This document shows positions 44,049-53,535 of a DNA stretch of 64,000 bases, piece by piece (the first letter of the stretch is position 1; each line of letters begins with the position of its first letter). Below the pieces are notes generated by a model, which saw only the letters and a program-made list of their open reading frames with translations, was not told where the DNA came from and searched no databases. This DNA comes from Pseudomonas gingeri. Its GTDB lineage: Bacteria > Pseudomonadota > Gammaproteobacteria > Pseudomonadales > Pseudomonadaceae. The position numbers and the translations under genes were made by a program. The stretch spans positions 372,001 through 436,000 of the forward strand of contig NZ_JACAOR010000011.1 in NCBI RefSeq assembly GCF_013386115.1. The letters run 5' to 3'.

Positions 44049-44259
44049 GGAAGGTAAAACGAACGGCCATTGGCGGGATTCGCCGACTAGGGTAGGGCGC
44101 ACGGCGGCGCTTGCCAAGGGGCGCTGCACATTTGGATCAATAAGTTGTCAGTTTCAGTCATTGAGCAGGGGTCGGCGGCTCTTTAATGTGCCAGTCATAC
44201 AACTGACGGGAGCCGCAGAGCTTCCCGCATTCCGTGATCTAGCCTGTCCTGGAGTTACC

Positions 44260-46296
44260 ATGACCGCCACTTCTTATCCGCACCTGCTGGCCCCGCTCGA
44301 CCTGGGTTTCACCACGCTGCGCAACCGCACCCTGATGGGCTCGATGCACACTGGCCTGGAGGAAAAGCCCGGCGGTTTCGAGCGCATGGCGGCCTATTTC
44401 GCCGAGCGTGCCCGGGGCGGTGTCGGCCTGATGGTCACCGGTGGCATCGGCCCGAACGACGAAGGCGGGGTGTACTCCGGCGCCGCCAAGCTGACCACCC
44501 GCGAGGAAGCGGACCAGCACCGTATCGTGACCCACGCGGTGCATGAGGCGGGCGGCAAGATCTGCATGCAGATCCTCCATGCCGGGCGTTATGCCTACAG
44601 CCCGAAACAGGTGGCCCCGAGCGCGATCCAGGCACCGATCAATCCGTTCAAGCCCCGGGAGCTGGACGAGGAAGGGATCGAGAAACAGATCGCCGATTTC
44701 GTCACCTGTTCGACCCTGGCCCAGTACGCCGAGTACGACGGCGTCGAGATCATGGGTTCGGAAGGCTACTTCATCAACCAGTTCCTCGTGGCCCACACCA
44801 ATCAGCGTACCGACCGCTGGGGCGGCAGCTACGAAAACCGCATGCGCCTGCCGGTGGAAATCGTCCGCCGGGTGCGTGAAGCGGTCGGGCCGCATTTCAT
44901 CATCATCTTCCGCCTGTCGATGCTCGACCTGGTGGAAGGCGGCAGCACCTGGGAAGAAGTGGTGCAACTGGCCAAGGCCATCGAGCAGGCCGGCGCGACC
45001 ATCATCAATACCGGCATCGGCTGGCATGAGGCGCGGATCCCGACCATCGCCACCAAGGTCCCGCGGGCGGCCTTCAGCAAGGTCACGGCCAAGCTGCGCG
45101 GCGCGGTCTCGATCCCGCTGATCACCACCAACCGCATCAACACCCCGGAAGTCGCCGAGCAGATCCTGGCCGAGGGTGATGCCGACATGGTGTCCATGGC
45201 GCGCCCGTTCCTGGCCGATCCGGACTTCGTCAACAAGGCTGCCGAAGGTCGTGCCGACGAGATCAATACCTGCATCGGCTGCAACCAGGCCTGCCTCGAC
45301 CACACGTTCGGCGGCAAGCTGACCTCCTGCCTGGTCAACCCGCGGGCCTGCCACGAGACCGAGCTCAACTACCTGCCGGTCAAGCAGATCAAGAAGATTG
45401 CCGTGGTCGGCGCGGGGCCGGCGGGTCTGGCCGCAGCGACCGTGGCGGCCGAGCGCGGGCACCAGGTGACGCTGTTCGATTCGGCCAGCGAGATCGGCGG
45501 CCAGTTCAACGTGGCCAAGCGGGTCCCGGGCAAGGAAGAGTTCTTTGAAACCCTGCGCTACTTCAAGCGCAAGCTGCAGACCAGCCATGTCGAGTTGTGC
45601 CTGGATACCCGCGTGGATGTCGCGCAACTGGTGGCCGGCGGTTACGACGAGATCATTCTCGCCACCGGTATCGCGCCACGCCTGCCGGCGATTCCCGGAA
45701 TCGACAATGCCAAGGTACTGAGCTACCTGGACGTGCTCCTGGAGCGCAAGCCGGTCGGGACCCGGGTCGCGGTGATCGGTGCCGGCGGGATCGGTTTCGA
45801 CGTCTCCGAGTTCCTCGTGCACCAGGGCGTTGCCACCAGTCAGGATCGCGAAGCGTTCTGGCGCGAGTGGGGCATCGACACCCGGCTCGAGGCGCGTGGC
45901 GGCGTGGCGGGGATCAAGCCCGAGCCCCATGCACCGGCACGCCAGGTGTTCCTGTTGCAGCGCAAGGCCTCCAAGGTCGGCGATGGCCTGGGCAAGACCA
46001 CCGGCTGGATTCACCGTACCGGCTTGAAGAACAAGCGTGTGCAGATGCTCAACAGCGTCGAATACCTGAAGATCGACGACGAGGGGCTGCATATCCGCAT
46101 CGGCGAGGGCGAGCCGCAGGTGCTGCCGGTGGACAACGTGATCATCTGTGCCGGCCAGGACCCGCTGCGAGAGCTGCAGGACGGCCTGGTGGCCGCCGGG
46201 CAGAACGTGCACCTGATCGGTGGGGCCGATGTCGCGGCCGAGCTGGATGCCAAGCGTGCGATCAATCAGGGTTCGCGGTTGGCCGCCGAGCTTTGA
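44260..46296 (+). CDS. fadH: NADPH-dependent 2,4-dienoyl-CoA reductase, 678 aa
   Basis: A flavo-iron-sulfur enzyme that reduces 2,4-dienoyl-CoA during breakdown of unsaturated fatty acids. An FMN TIM barrel (about residues 1-330, with APLDLGFTTLRNRTLMGSMHTGLE) is followed by 4Fe-4S Cys in CIGCNQACLD and LTSCLVNPRAC, then an FAD/NADPH domain (VVGAGPAGLAAATVAAERGH, VIGAGGIGFDVSEFL). GGAG precedes MTATSYPHL. The length matches E. coli FadH. The 211-bp gap to the divergent nitrilase-fold gene holds its promoter. Confidence 0.96.
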   Translation: MTATSYPHLLAPLDLGFTTLRNRTLMGSMHTGLEEKPGGFERMAAYFAERARGGVGLMVTGGIGPNDEGGVYSGAAKLTTREEADQHRIVTHAVHEAGGKICMQILHAGRYAYSPKQVAPSAIQAPINPFKPRELDEEGIEKQIADFVTCSTLAQYAEYDGVEIMGSEGYFINQFLVAHTNQRTDRWGGSYENRMRLPVEIVRRVREAVGPHFIIIFRLSMLDLVEGGSTWEEVVQLAKAIEQAGATIINTGIGWHEARIPTIATKVPRAAFSKVTAKLRGAVSIPLITTNRINTPEVAEQILAEGDADMVSMARPFLADPDFVNKAAEGRADEINTCIGCNQACLDHTFGGKLTSCLVNPRACHETELNYLPVKQIKKIAVVGAGPAGLAAATVAAERGHQVTLFDSASEIGGQFNVAKRVPGKEEFFETLRYFKRKLQTSHVELCLDTRVDVAQLVAGGYDEIILATGIAPRLPAIPGIDNAKVLSYLDVLLERKPVGTRVAVIGAGGIGFDVSEFLVHQGVATSQDREAFWREWGIDTRLEARGGVAGIKPEPHAPARQVFLLQRKASKVGDGLGKTTGWIHRTGLKNKRVQMLNSVEYLKIDDEGLHIRIGEGEPQVLPVDNVIICAGQDPLRELQDGLVAAGQNVHLIGGADVAAELDAKRAINQGSRLAAEL

Positions 46297-46380
46297 TGGC
46301 TGCCGATCGCCCCGGCGCGGAGCGTGGGGGCGATCGATGGCTGGTAGACTGGCGAATTCTCTCGATGGATTCCTGCGCCG

Positions 46381-47298
46381 ATGCTGGCCCCGCTCGACTG
46401 GCGTCCCCACGCGCCCCTTGAACCCCTCCATTTCGACTGGCTGGCCCGGGCCGGCATCGAAGTGGCGATCCTGCGCCTCGACCGGATCGACCCGCTGATC
46501 TGCGGCAACAAGTGGTTCAAGCTCACCGAGCACCTCAGTGCCGCCCGGCAAGCCGGGGCGCAGGGCCTGATCAGCCTGGGCGGTGCCTACTCCAACCATC
46601 TTCACGCCCTGGCCGCCGCCGGCAAGCGTTTCGGCTTCGCCACCGTCGGCCTACTGCGCGGTCATTGCATCGAAACCCCGACCGTCGACGATCTCCGGGC
46701 TTTCGGCATGGAATTGCACTGGCTCGGCTACGAGGGCTATCGCCAACGCCATGCGCCGGGCTTCTGGACGTCGTGGCAGGCGCGTTATCCGGGTTTCCAC
46801 CCGGTACCCGAGGGTGGTGGTGGCCTGGCGGGGGCCCAGGGTTGCGGGATCTTGGTCGATCGGGTCGGCGAGCAGCTCGCGGCTATCGGCTGGACGGACT
46901 ATCACGGTTGGTGGCTGGCCGCGGGTACCGGCACCACCGCCGCCGGGCTGGTGCTGGCCGAAGCCGGCCGGCGGCCGGTGTATGCCGCCCTGGCGGTGCC
47001 GGGCGATCATGGCGTGGCGCCATTGATGGCGAGGATTCTCGCCGAGGCCGGGGCCGCGGACGGTGGCTATGAGCTGATCGATGCCTGCCGGGGTGGTTTT
47101 GCCAGGGTCGATCCGGCATTGCTGGCGTTTATCGCCGAAAGCGAGCGGCAAAGCGCGGTGCCACTGGAACCGCTATATACCGGCAAGGCCCTGCTGGCGC
47201 TGCGGGAACAGGTGAGGGCGGGACGCTTCGCGGCAGGGACGCGACTGGTATTCGTGCATACCGGCGGCTTGCAGGGCCGCCGGGGATTCAGCGGTTGA
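46381..47298 (+). CDS. ACC deaminase / D-cysteine desulfhydrase-family PLP enzyme, 305 aa
   Basis: A fold-type II PLP enzyme. The PLP Lys is expected in GNKWFKL (about residues 41-47), followed by SLGGAYSNHLHALAAAGKRFGF, which is the Ser/Asn phosphate-and-substrate loop of this family, and AAGTGTTAAGLVLA, the PLP phosphate-binding Gly/Thr loop. It is somewhat shorter than true ACC deaminase (about 338 residues), and D-cysteine desulfhydrase-like activity is more probable. Its end overlaps the convergent cytochrome b561 gene by 11 bases. Confidence 0.85.
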   Translation: MLAPLDWRPHAPLEPLHFDWLARAGIEVAILRLDRIDPLICGNKWFKLTEHLSAARQAGAQGLISLGGAYSNHLHALAAAGKRFGFATVGLLRGHCIETPTVDDLRAFGMELHWLGYEGYRQRHAPGFWTSWQARYPGFHPVPEGGGGLAGAQGCGILVDRVGEQLAAIGWTDYHGWWLAAGTGTTAAGLVLAEAGRRPVYAALAVPGDHGVAPLMARILAEAGAADGGYELIDACRGGFARVDPALLAFIAESERQSAVPLEPLYTGKALLALREQVRAGRFAAGTRLVFVHTGGLQGRRGFSG

Positions 47299-47839
47299 GT
47301 CTGGGCATGATCCGCGCCAGGGTGTTGTCCCGCACGAAGTAGTGATGATACAGCCCGGCCAGCGCATGCAGCCCGATCAGCCAGTAGCCGGTGGTGCCGG
47401 CCAGTTCGTGCCATGCCTTGATTTCCTTGGCCAGGGGCTTGTTCTCGGCGATCAGGAGTGGCAGGTCGATCCCGTAGAACATCACCGAGTGGCCCATGCC
47501 GCTGACCACCAGCCAGCCGAGCAGCGGGGTGCCGATCATGAACAGGTACAAGGCCCCGTGCATCAGCGTCGACAGCAGCCTCTGCCAACCTGGCGGCGTC
47601 GGCACGATCTTCGGCGCCACGCCGATGGCCCGGGCCAGCAGCCGGAGCCAGACCAGCACGAACACGGTGAGCCCAAGCATGTAGTGGGATTCCACGATCA
47701 GGGTGCGACCGCCGCTGCCCTTGGGAAACTGGCCGCGAAATTCGATGCAGCAGTAGACGAGGATCAATAGCACCAGCATCAACCAGTGCAAGGCGATCGA
47801 CATGCTGCTGTAGCGGCTGTCGGTGTTCTTCCAGGGCAT
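47288..47839 (-). CDS. Cytochrome b561-family membrane protein, 183 aa
   Basis: A four-helix inner-membrane di-heme b-type cytochrome. Candidate heme-ligand His residues lie in IALHWLMLVLL, IVESHYMLGL, LMHGALYLFMIGTPLLGW and GLHALAGLYHHYF. GAGGAA is six bases before the ATG at 47839 (MPWKNTDSRY); an upstream ATG at 47857 has poorer spacing. Such proteins shuttle electrons from quinol to superoxide or other acceptors. It is a single gene, divergent from arsR. Confidence 0.9.
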   Translation of the reverse strand: MPWKNTDSRYSSMSIALHWLMLVLLILVYCCIEFRGQFPKGSGGRTLIVESHYMLGLTVFVLVWLRLLARAIGVAPKIVPTPPGWQRLLSTLMHGALYLFMIGTPLLGWLVVSGMGHSVMFYGIDLPLLIAENKPLAKEIKAWHELAGTTGYWLIGLHALAGLYHHYFVRDNTLARIMPRLNR

Positions 47840-48029
47840 GGGCCGTTCCTCACTCATCAGGGCGTGAAGCTCCGTTCTTGAGCGACGGAGTCATTCCTAC
47901 ACTCTAATACGCTTTTGAACCCTCTGCCCGGGAGAGGGCTGTCGACAGGGATTAGTGCGTGCCGAGAGTGGTTGCTGATATATATGGAAATACGTATATT
48001 CGACTTTCCGTATGTAAAGGCTTTTTATC

Positions 48030-48377
48030 ATGTCCCATGCGATCTCTCCCGTGGAGCTCTTCAAATGCCTGGCCGACGACACCCGCAGCCGGATTGCCCT
48101 GCTGGTGCTGCGCGAGGGCGAGTTGTGCGTGTGCGAGCTGACGGCCGCCCTCGAACTGAGCCAACCGAAAATTTCCCGCCACCTGGCGCAATTGCGCAGT
48201 TGCGGCCTGCTGGCCGACCGGCGCCAGGGGCAGTGGGTGTTTTATCGCCTGCATCCGGAATTATTGCCCTGGGTCAGCACTCTGTTGCAGGGCACTCTCG
48301 TGGCCAACGAGGCCTGGCTGGCGGCGGATATCCAACGTCTGCAGGGCATGGGCGAGCGCCCGGCACGTTGCTGCTGA
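48030..48377 (+). CDS. arsR: ArsR-family arsenic-responsive repressor, 115 aa
   Basis: A small winged-helix metalloid sensor. The As(III)-binding pair is in ELCVCEL (the CVC motif at the start of the recognition region), followed by LELSQPKISRHLAQLRSCGLLADRRQG. The extra C-terminal CC may also coordinate. It would repress its own promoter until arsenite binds; ATACGTAT and ATATATAT dyads lie just upstream (about 47980-48000). AAAGG precedes the ATG. It is followed 43 bp later by arsB. Confidence 0.93.
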   Translation: MSHAISPVELFKCLADDTRSRIALLVLREGELCVCELTAALELSQPKISRHLAQLRSCGLLADRRQGQWVFYRLHPELLPWVSTLLQGTLVANEAWLAADIQRLQGMGERPARCC

Positions 48378-48420
48378 TGACTTTCCAGAACCTTTCCGTC
48401 GAGCTGACAGGGTATTGTCC

Positions 48421-49707
48421 ATGTTGATTGCTGCACTGATTTTCCTCCTGACCATCACCCTGGTGATCTGGCAGCCCAAGGGCCTGGGGGTTGGCTGGAG
48501 TGCCGTGCTGGGGGCTGTGCTGGCCCTGTTGAGCGGAGTGGTACAGCTCAGCGATATCCCGCTGGTGTGGCAGATCATCTGGAACGCCACCGGGACTTTC
48601 ATCGCCCTGATCATCATCAGCCTGCTGCTCGACGAGGCCGGTTTCTTTGCCTGGGCCGCGCTGCATGTGGCACGCTGGGGGCAGGGCAGCGGACGTAAGC
48701 TGTTCGCCGCCTTCGTGCTGCTGGGGGCGCTGGTTTCGGCGCTGTTCGCCAACGATGGCGCAGCGCTGATCCTCACGCCGATCGTGATCGCCATGCTGCT
48801 GGCCCTGCGCTTTTCCAAGGCGGCGACCCTGGCCTTCGTCATGGCCGCCGGCTTTATCGCCGATACCGCGAGCCTGCCGCTGGTGGTCTCGAACCTGGTG
48901 AATATCGTCTCGGCGGACTATTTCGGCATCGGCTTCAACGCCTACGCGGCAGTCATGGTTCCGGTGAACCTGGTCAGCGTGGCGGCGACCCTGGGCATCC
49001 TGATGTGGTTTTTCCGTCGCGACATCCCGGTGCAATACGACCCGGGACACCTGGATGTGCCGGCCAGCGCGATCCATGACAGGGCGACCTTTATCGCCGG
49101 TTGGTGGGTGCTGGGCATTCTCCTGGTCGGGTGTTTCGCCCTCGAGCCGCTGGGCATTCCCATCAGCGCCATTTCGGCGGTCTGCGCCGCGCTGCTGCTG
49201 GGGATCGCCGCCCGCGGCCATCGGATTTCCACGCGCAAGGTGTTGCGCGAGGCGCCCTGGCAGATCGTGATTTTTTCCCTGGGCATGTACCTGGTGGTCT
49301 ACGGCCTGCGCAACGCCGGGCTGACCACCTGGCTGGCCGGCTGGCTGGACTGGTTCGCCGGCTATGGCATCTGGGGCGCGGCCATGGGGACCGGGCTGCT
49401 GACGGCGTTTCTGTCGTCGATCATGAACAACCTGCCGACGGTACTGATCGGCGCCTTGTCCATCGATGCCAGCCATGCCAGCGGCGTGGTCAAGGACGCG
49501 ATGATCTATGCCAACGTCATCGGCAGCGACCTGGGGCCGAAGATCACGCCGATCGGCAGCCTGGCGACCCTGCTCTGGCTGCATGTGCTGGAACGCAAGG
49601 ATATCCGCATCGGCTGGGGCTACTACTTCAAGGTCGGGATCGTCCTGACCCTGCCGGTGCTGCTGGTGACCCTGGCGGCGCTGGCGTTGCGCCTGTCCGT
49701 GGGCTGA
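48421..49707 (+). CDS. arsB: Arsenite efflux transporter ArsB, 428 aa
   Basis: An inner-membrane arsenite/antimonite:proton antiporter. It begins LIAALIFLLTITLVIWQPKGLGVGWSA (quoted in part), nearly the same as E. coli ArsB, and contains FANDGAALILTPIVIAMLLAL and the second repeat STIMNNLPTVL-type segment. About 11-12 membrane helices are visible. No arsC arsenate reductase follows; the next gene is convergent. This unit therefore gives arsenite export on its own and needs a reductase from elsewhere for arsenate. Confidence 0.96.
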   Translation: MLIAALIFLLTITLVIWQPKGLGVGWSAVLGAVLALLSGVVQLSDIPLVWQIIWNATGTFIALIIISLLLDEAGFFAWAALHVARWGQGSGRKLFAAFVLLGALVSALFANDGAALILTPIVIAMLLALRFSKAATLAFVMAAGFIADTASLPLVVSNLVNIVSADYFGIGFNAYAAVMVPVNLVSVAATLGILMWFFRRDIPVQYDPGHLDVPASAIHDRATFIAGWWVLGILLVGCFALEPLGIPISAISAVCAALLLGIAARGHRISTRKVLREAPWQIVIFSLGMYLVVYGLRNAGLTTWLAGWLDWFAGYGIWGAAMGTGLLTAFLSSIMNNLPTVLIGALSIDASHASGVVKDAMIYANVIGSDLGPKITPIGSLATLLWLHVLERKDIRIGWGYYFKVGIVLTLPVLLVTLAALALRLSVG

Positions 49708-50668
49708 TGGCGACCCGGTCGAGGGTGCCCGGCACATTCGGCCAGAGGTCGGCCACCAGGAACAACCGCTCGGCTTCCTCCCAGTCGCCCTCGCTGTTTT
49801 TGCTCAGGCGTACCAGCAACTGGGCCGGGGCCAGGGGATCGAGCTGGTCCAGCCAGTCGTCCAGTCGTTCCTCGGTCCAGGCCTGGTCCTCGCTGTAGTG
49901 CGCCGGCGCCAGCCAGGCATGGCGGGGCAGGGGCTGCCAGCGTCCCGGCGGGCTCTGGGTGCGAAAGTCGGCCCAGTCGCGCTGATGCAGCCAGCGCCCG
50001 TGCAGATGCTGCGGGTGGGCGCCGCGCGGCGCACGCGAGGTGCCGGGCCAGGGATAGAGCAGGTAGCCGCCGAGCCACAATTGCGCGCTGAAGGCCTGGA
50101 TGCCCAGGGCCGCCAGGGCTTCGCGGCTTTCCGGACGGGCGGAAATCGGCAACTGGTGCTGGCTCAGATGGGCCAGCTTGCGGTCCAGTCGATCATGGCA
50201 ACCGGGGCCGAGCCAGTGCGCGGCGTCCTCTCCCTGGCCCTGCTGTGGCCCCAGGTAGAGTTTGATCGCCAGTTCCAGGTGATGCACGCCATCACGGTCG
50301 CGCAGCAGCATGTCGAGTTCGCCCAGGGTATGGCCTTCGCGCCGGATCGGCAGGTTGGCGCCGATCAGTTCGATCCCCGGGGCCTGCTGCACCGCGAATT
50401 GCCAGAGCCGTTCGTAATACAGCCCGAGCCGGCGCGTGGCCCCCAGGGCCAGCCAGTGCTGCAGGGCGCTGCTGTCGCGGTCCAGCTGCCGCAGCCAGTG
50501 TTCCAGCTGTTGCGGCGCCTCGACCCAGTCGCTGCCGGCCAGCGGATGGCGCTGCGGCCAGGGCGTATCGAGCAGCATCGGCGGCGCGAGGATGACCCAG
50601 GCCAGGTCGCGCACTTCGGGGTGGCGCAACTGTCGGGGAAGGTTGAGCAAGCCGGGGAACAGGATCAT
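49628..50668 (-). CDS. DUF1853-family protein, 346 aa
   Basis: A cytoplasmic protein of about the usual length for the DUF1853 family as I remember it: MILFPGLLNLPRQLRHPEVRDLAWVI, LGLYYERLWQFAVQ, and a nuclease-like core GELDMLLRDRDGVHHLELAIKLYLG, whose D/E-x-K pattern resembles PD-(D/E)XK nucleases. The last 37 residues are Pro/Gly-rich and run 80 bp into arsB on the opposite strand, so the natural end is somewhat unusual. The function is unknown. It is divergent from nadK, with a 105-bp gap. Confidence 0.8.
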   Translation of the reverse strand: MILFPGLLNLPRQLRHPEVRDLAWVILAPPMLLDTPWPQRHPLAGSDWVEAPQQLEHWLRQLDRDSSALQHWLALGATRRLGLYYERLWQFAVQQAPGIELIGANLPIRREGHTLGELDMLLRDRDGVHHLELAIKLYLGPQQGQGEDAAHWLGPGCHDRLDRKLAHLSQHQLPISARPESREALAALGIQAFSAQLWLGGYLLYPWPGTSRAPRGAHPQHLHGRWLHQRDWADFRTQSPPGRWQPLPRHAWLAPAHYSEDQAWTEERLDDWLDQLDPLAPAQLLVRLSKNSEGDWEEAERLFLVADLWPNVPGTLDRVAISPRTGATPAPPGSPAAPAGSGRSRP

Positions 50669-50773
50669 CCTGCGAGCATAGCCGTTTGGCTCGTGGCTGA
50701 AAGGATTTTGTCTCGGGCCGGCTTTCGCCCATAATCGTTCTTTTGCCTGCAGCAGAACCTTTTCAGGAGCCCC

Positions 50774-51664
50774 ATGGAGCAATTTCGCAATATCGGCATC
50801 ATTGGCCGACTGGGCAGTTCGCAGGTGCTGGATACCGTTCGCCGCCTCAAGCGCTTTCTGCTTGAACGGCACATGCACGTGATCCTCGAAGACACCATCG
50901 CCGAAGTCCTGCCGGGCCACGGCCTGCAGACCTCGTCACGCAAGATGCTCGGTGAAGTCTGCGACATGGTCATCGTCGTCGGCGGCGATGGCAGCCTGCT
51001 GGGCGCCGCCCGTGCGCTGGCGCGGCACAACGTGCCGGTGCTGGGGATCAACCGCGGCAACCTGGGCTTTCTCACCGACATCCGTCCGGACGACCTGGAA
51101 GTCGAAGTGGCCAAGGTCCTCGACGGGCACTACCTGGTGGAGAACCGCTTCCTGCTGCAAGCCGAGGTGCGCCGCCACGCGGAAGCCATCGGCCAGGGCG
51201 ATGCGCTGAACGACGTGGTGCTGCACCCCGGCAAGTCGACCCGGATGATCGAGTTCGAGCTGTATATCGACGGCCAGTTCGTCTGCAGCCAGAAGGCCGA
51301 CGGCCTGATCGTCGCCACCCCCACCGGTTCCACCGCCTATGCGCTGTCCGCCGGCGGCCCGATCATGCATCCCAAGCTCGATGCCATTGTGATTGTGCCG
51401 ATGTACCCCCATACCTTGTCCAGCCGCCCCATTGTGGTGGATGGTAACAGTGAGCTGAAAATCGTGGTGTCCAAGGACATGCAGATCTACCCCCAAGTCT
51501 CCTGCGACGGGCAGAACCATTTCACCTGCGCGCCGGGCGATACGGTGACCATCAGCAAGAAATCGCAGAAGCTGCGGCTGATCCACCCGCTGGATCACAA
51601 CTACTACGAAGTCTGCCGGACCAAGCTCGGCTGGGGTAGCCGGTTGGGTGGTGGAGGCGACTGA
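50774..51664 (+). CDS. nadK: NAD kinase, 296 aa
   Basis: Phosphorylates NAD+ to NADP+. The GGDG motif is VVGGDGSLLGAARAL, with NRGNLGFLTDI and the TPTGSTAYALSAGGPI signature further on. The length and start MEQFRNIGIIGRLGS fit pseudomonad NadK. CAGGAG precedes the ATG. Its TGA overlaps the ATG of the phosphatase gene by one base. Confidence 0.97.
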   Translation: MEQFRNIGIIGRLGSSQVLDTVRRLKRFLLERHMHVILEDTIAEVLPGHGLQTSSRKMLGEVCDMVIVVGGDGSLLGAARALARHNVPVLGINRGNLGFLTDIRPDDLEVEVAKVLDGHYLVENRFLLQAEVRRHAEAIGQGDALNDVVLHPGKSTRMIEFELYIDGQFVCSQKADGLIVATPTGSTAYALSAGGPIMHPKLDAIVIVPMYPHTLSSRPIVVDGNSELKIVVSKDMQIYPQVSCDGQNHFTCAPGDTVTISKKSQKLRLIHPLDHNYYEVCRTKLGWGSRLGGGGD

Positions 51665-52635
51665 TGCTCGATCCCGCGCGTGGCTACGATCTGATCGGTG
51701 ATGTGCACGGTTGCGCTCATACCCTCGAACATCTGCTGGACATGCTCGGCTATCACAAGCTGGGCGGCGTCTGGCGCCACCCGTCGCGCATGGCGGTGTT
51801 CCTCGGCGATATCATCGACCGTGGCCCGCGCATCCGCGAGGCGCTGCATATCGTCCACGACATGGTCGAGGCCGGGCAGGCGCTGTGCATCATGGGCAAC
51901 CATGAGTTCAACGCCCTGGGCTGGACCACCGCGGCACCGCCGGGCAGCGGCAAGCAGTTCGTGCGCGAACACACGCCGCGCCATGCGCGCCTGCTGCAGG
52001 AAACCCTGACCCAGTTCGAACGGCATCCGGGTGACTGGCATGATTTCCTGCAGTGGTTCTACGAACTGCCGCTGTTCCTCGATGCCGGGCGTTTTCGCGT
52101 GGTGCATGCCTGTTGGGATGCCGGCCTGATCGAGCCGCTGCGCCCGCAATATCCGGACGGGCGTATCGACGAACATTTCCTCCAGGCCTCGGCGGTGCAC
52201 GGCAGCTTTGCCAGCACCGTGTTCAACCGCCTGTTGCGCGGTACCGACATGCGCCTGCCGGACGGGCTGACCCTGACCGGTGGCGACGGCCTGACCCGTG
52301 CCTTCTTCCGCACCAAGTTCTGGGAAGACGACCCGCAGACCTATGGCGATATCGTGTTCCAGCCGGATGCGCTGCCCGAGCGGGTGGCGAGCAAGCCGTT
52401 GTCCTCCACCGAAAAGAACGCCTTGCTGCGTTACGGACTGGATGAGCCGATGCTGTTTGTCGGCCACTACTGGCGCAGTGGCAAGCCGGCACCGATTCGC
52501 CCCAACCTGGCCTGCCTGGATTACAGCGCGGTGCTCTACGGCAAGCTGGCGGCCTACCGGCTGGACCAGGAGACCCGTCTCGACCCGAACAAATTCGTCT
52601 GGGTCGACGTCGAACGCCCCGAGGTCCTGAAATGA
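51664..52635 (+). CDS. Calcineurin-like metallophosphatase, 323 aa
   Basis: A two-metal phosphoesterase with the motifs GDVHGC (about residues 13-18), GDIIDRGPR and MGNHEFNA, followed by a distant GHYWRSG. These are characteristic of the Ser/Thr-phosphatase/ApaH-like superfamily. Being fused in an operon between nadK and the rhomboid gene is conserved in Pseudomonas. It could act on dinucleotide or protein substrates; nothing here decides. Its end overlaps the rhomboid start by four bases. Confidence 0.88.
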   Translation: MLDPARGYDLIGDVHGCAHTLEHLLDMLGYHKLGGVWRHPSRMAVFLGDIIDRGPRIREALHIVHDMVEAGQALCIMGNHEFNALGWTTAAPPGSGKQFVREHTPRHARLLQETLTQFERHPGDWHDFLQWFYELPLFLDAGRFRVVHACWDAGLIEPLRPQYPDGRIDEHFLQASAVHGSFASTVFNRLLRGTDMRLPDGLTLTGGDGLTRAFFRTKFWEDDPQTYGDIVFQPDALPERVASKPLSSTEKNALLRYGLDEPMLFVGHYWRSGKPAPIRPNLACLDYSAVLYGKLAAYRLDQETRLDPNKFVWVDVERPEVLK

Positions 52636-53504
52636 GTGCCACCGCTGTCCTGCGCCTGCCGTTGACCACCGACCTGAGTGGTTTCGTCCAGTTGCTGCAA
52701 CGCCTGCAGGTTCCCCACCGGGTCAGCGAGGAGGGCGGCGAGCAGGTGCTGTGGGTACCGGAGGCGGTCGGCACCGATGTGCTGTCGCTGTACCAGCAGT
52801 TTCCCCAGGGCGACCCGCACAACCAGCTGGAAGTGCCGCCCAGGGCGCTGGCGGTGAAACGCCCGAGCTTTATCCAGCAGGTGCGCCAGAGTCCGGTGAC
52901 GGCGTTGCTCCTGCTGCTGAGCCTGGTCGTTGCAGCGCTCACCTTGCTCGGCGACAACCTGGAGACGCTGCACTGGTTCACCTTCCTCGATTTCCAGGTG
53001 CGCGGCGACTACATCCAGTTCACGCCCCTGGCCGACGGCCTGGCGGCGGGGCAGTGGTGGCGCCTGGTGACACCGATGCTGATCCACTTCGGCTTCCTGC
53101 ATATCGCCATGAACGGCATGTGGTACTGGGAACTGGGCAAGCGCATCGAGTTGCGCCAGGGCGGGATCAACCTGCTGGGGCTGACGCTGCTGTTCAGCCT
53201 GGTGTCGAACTTCACGCAATATTACGTCAGCGGCCCGACCCTGTTCGGCGGCCTGTCCGGCGTGCTCTACGGCCTGCTCGGACACTGCTGGATCTACCAG
53301 GTGCTGTCGCCGAGCCCGGTCTATCGCCTGCCGCGTGGCGTGCTGGCGATGATGCTGATCTGGTTGCTGGTGTGCCTCTCGGGGCTGATCTCGCTGATCG
53401 GCTTCGGCGAAATCGCCAACGGTGCCCATGTCGGCGGACTGCTCATCGGATGTTTCACCGGTTTGTTGGGCGGGCTGTGGTCCCGACGTAAACTGGCCGC
53501 CTGA
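52632..53504 (+). CDS. glpG: GlpG-type rhomboid intramembrane serine protease, 290 aa
   Basis: An N-terminal soluble domain (about residues 1-85) is followed by six membrane helices (from about 92). The catalytic Ser is in FGGLSGVLYGLLG (GLSG), the His in ANGAHVGGLLIG and the structural HN pair in HIAMNGMWYW. All essential rhomboid residues are present, so it should be active on membrane-protein substrates. ATGA coupling with the preceding phosphatase gene indicates one operon from nadK onward. Confidence 0.93.
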   Translation: MSATAVLRLPLTTDLSGFVQLLQRLQVPHRVSEEGGEQVLWVPEAVGTDVLSLYQQFPQGDPHNQLEVPPRALAVKRPSFIQQVRQSPVTALLLLLSLVVAALTLLGDNLETLHWFTFLDFQVRGDYIQFTPLADGLAAGQWWRLVTPMLIHFGFLHIAMNGMWYWELGKRIELRQGGINLLGLTLLFSLVSNFTQYYVSGPTLFGGLSGVLYGLLGHCWIYQVLSPSPVYRLPRGVLAMMLIWLLVCLSGLISLIGFGEIANGAHVGGLLIGCFTGLLGGLWSRRKLAA

Positions 53505-53535
53505 TTCGAATGTCTTGAAAAATCTGGAGACTTTA

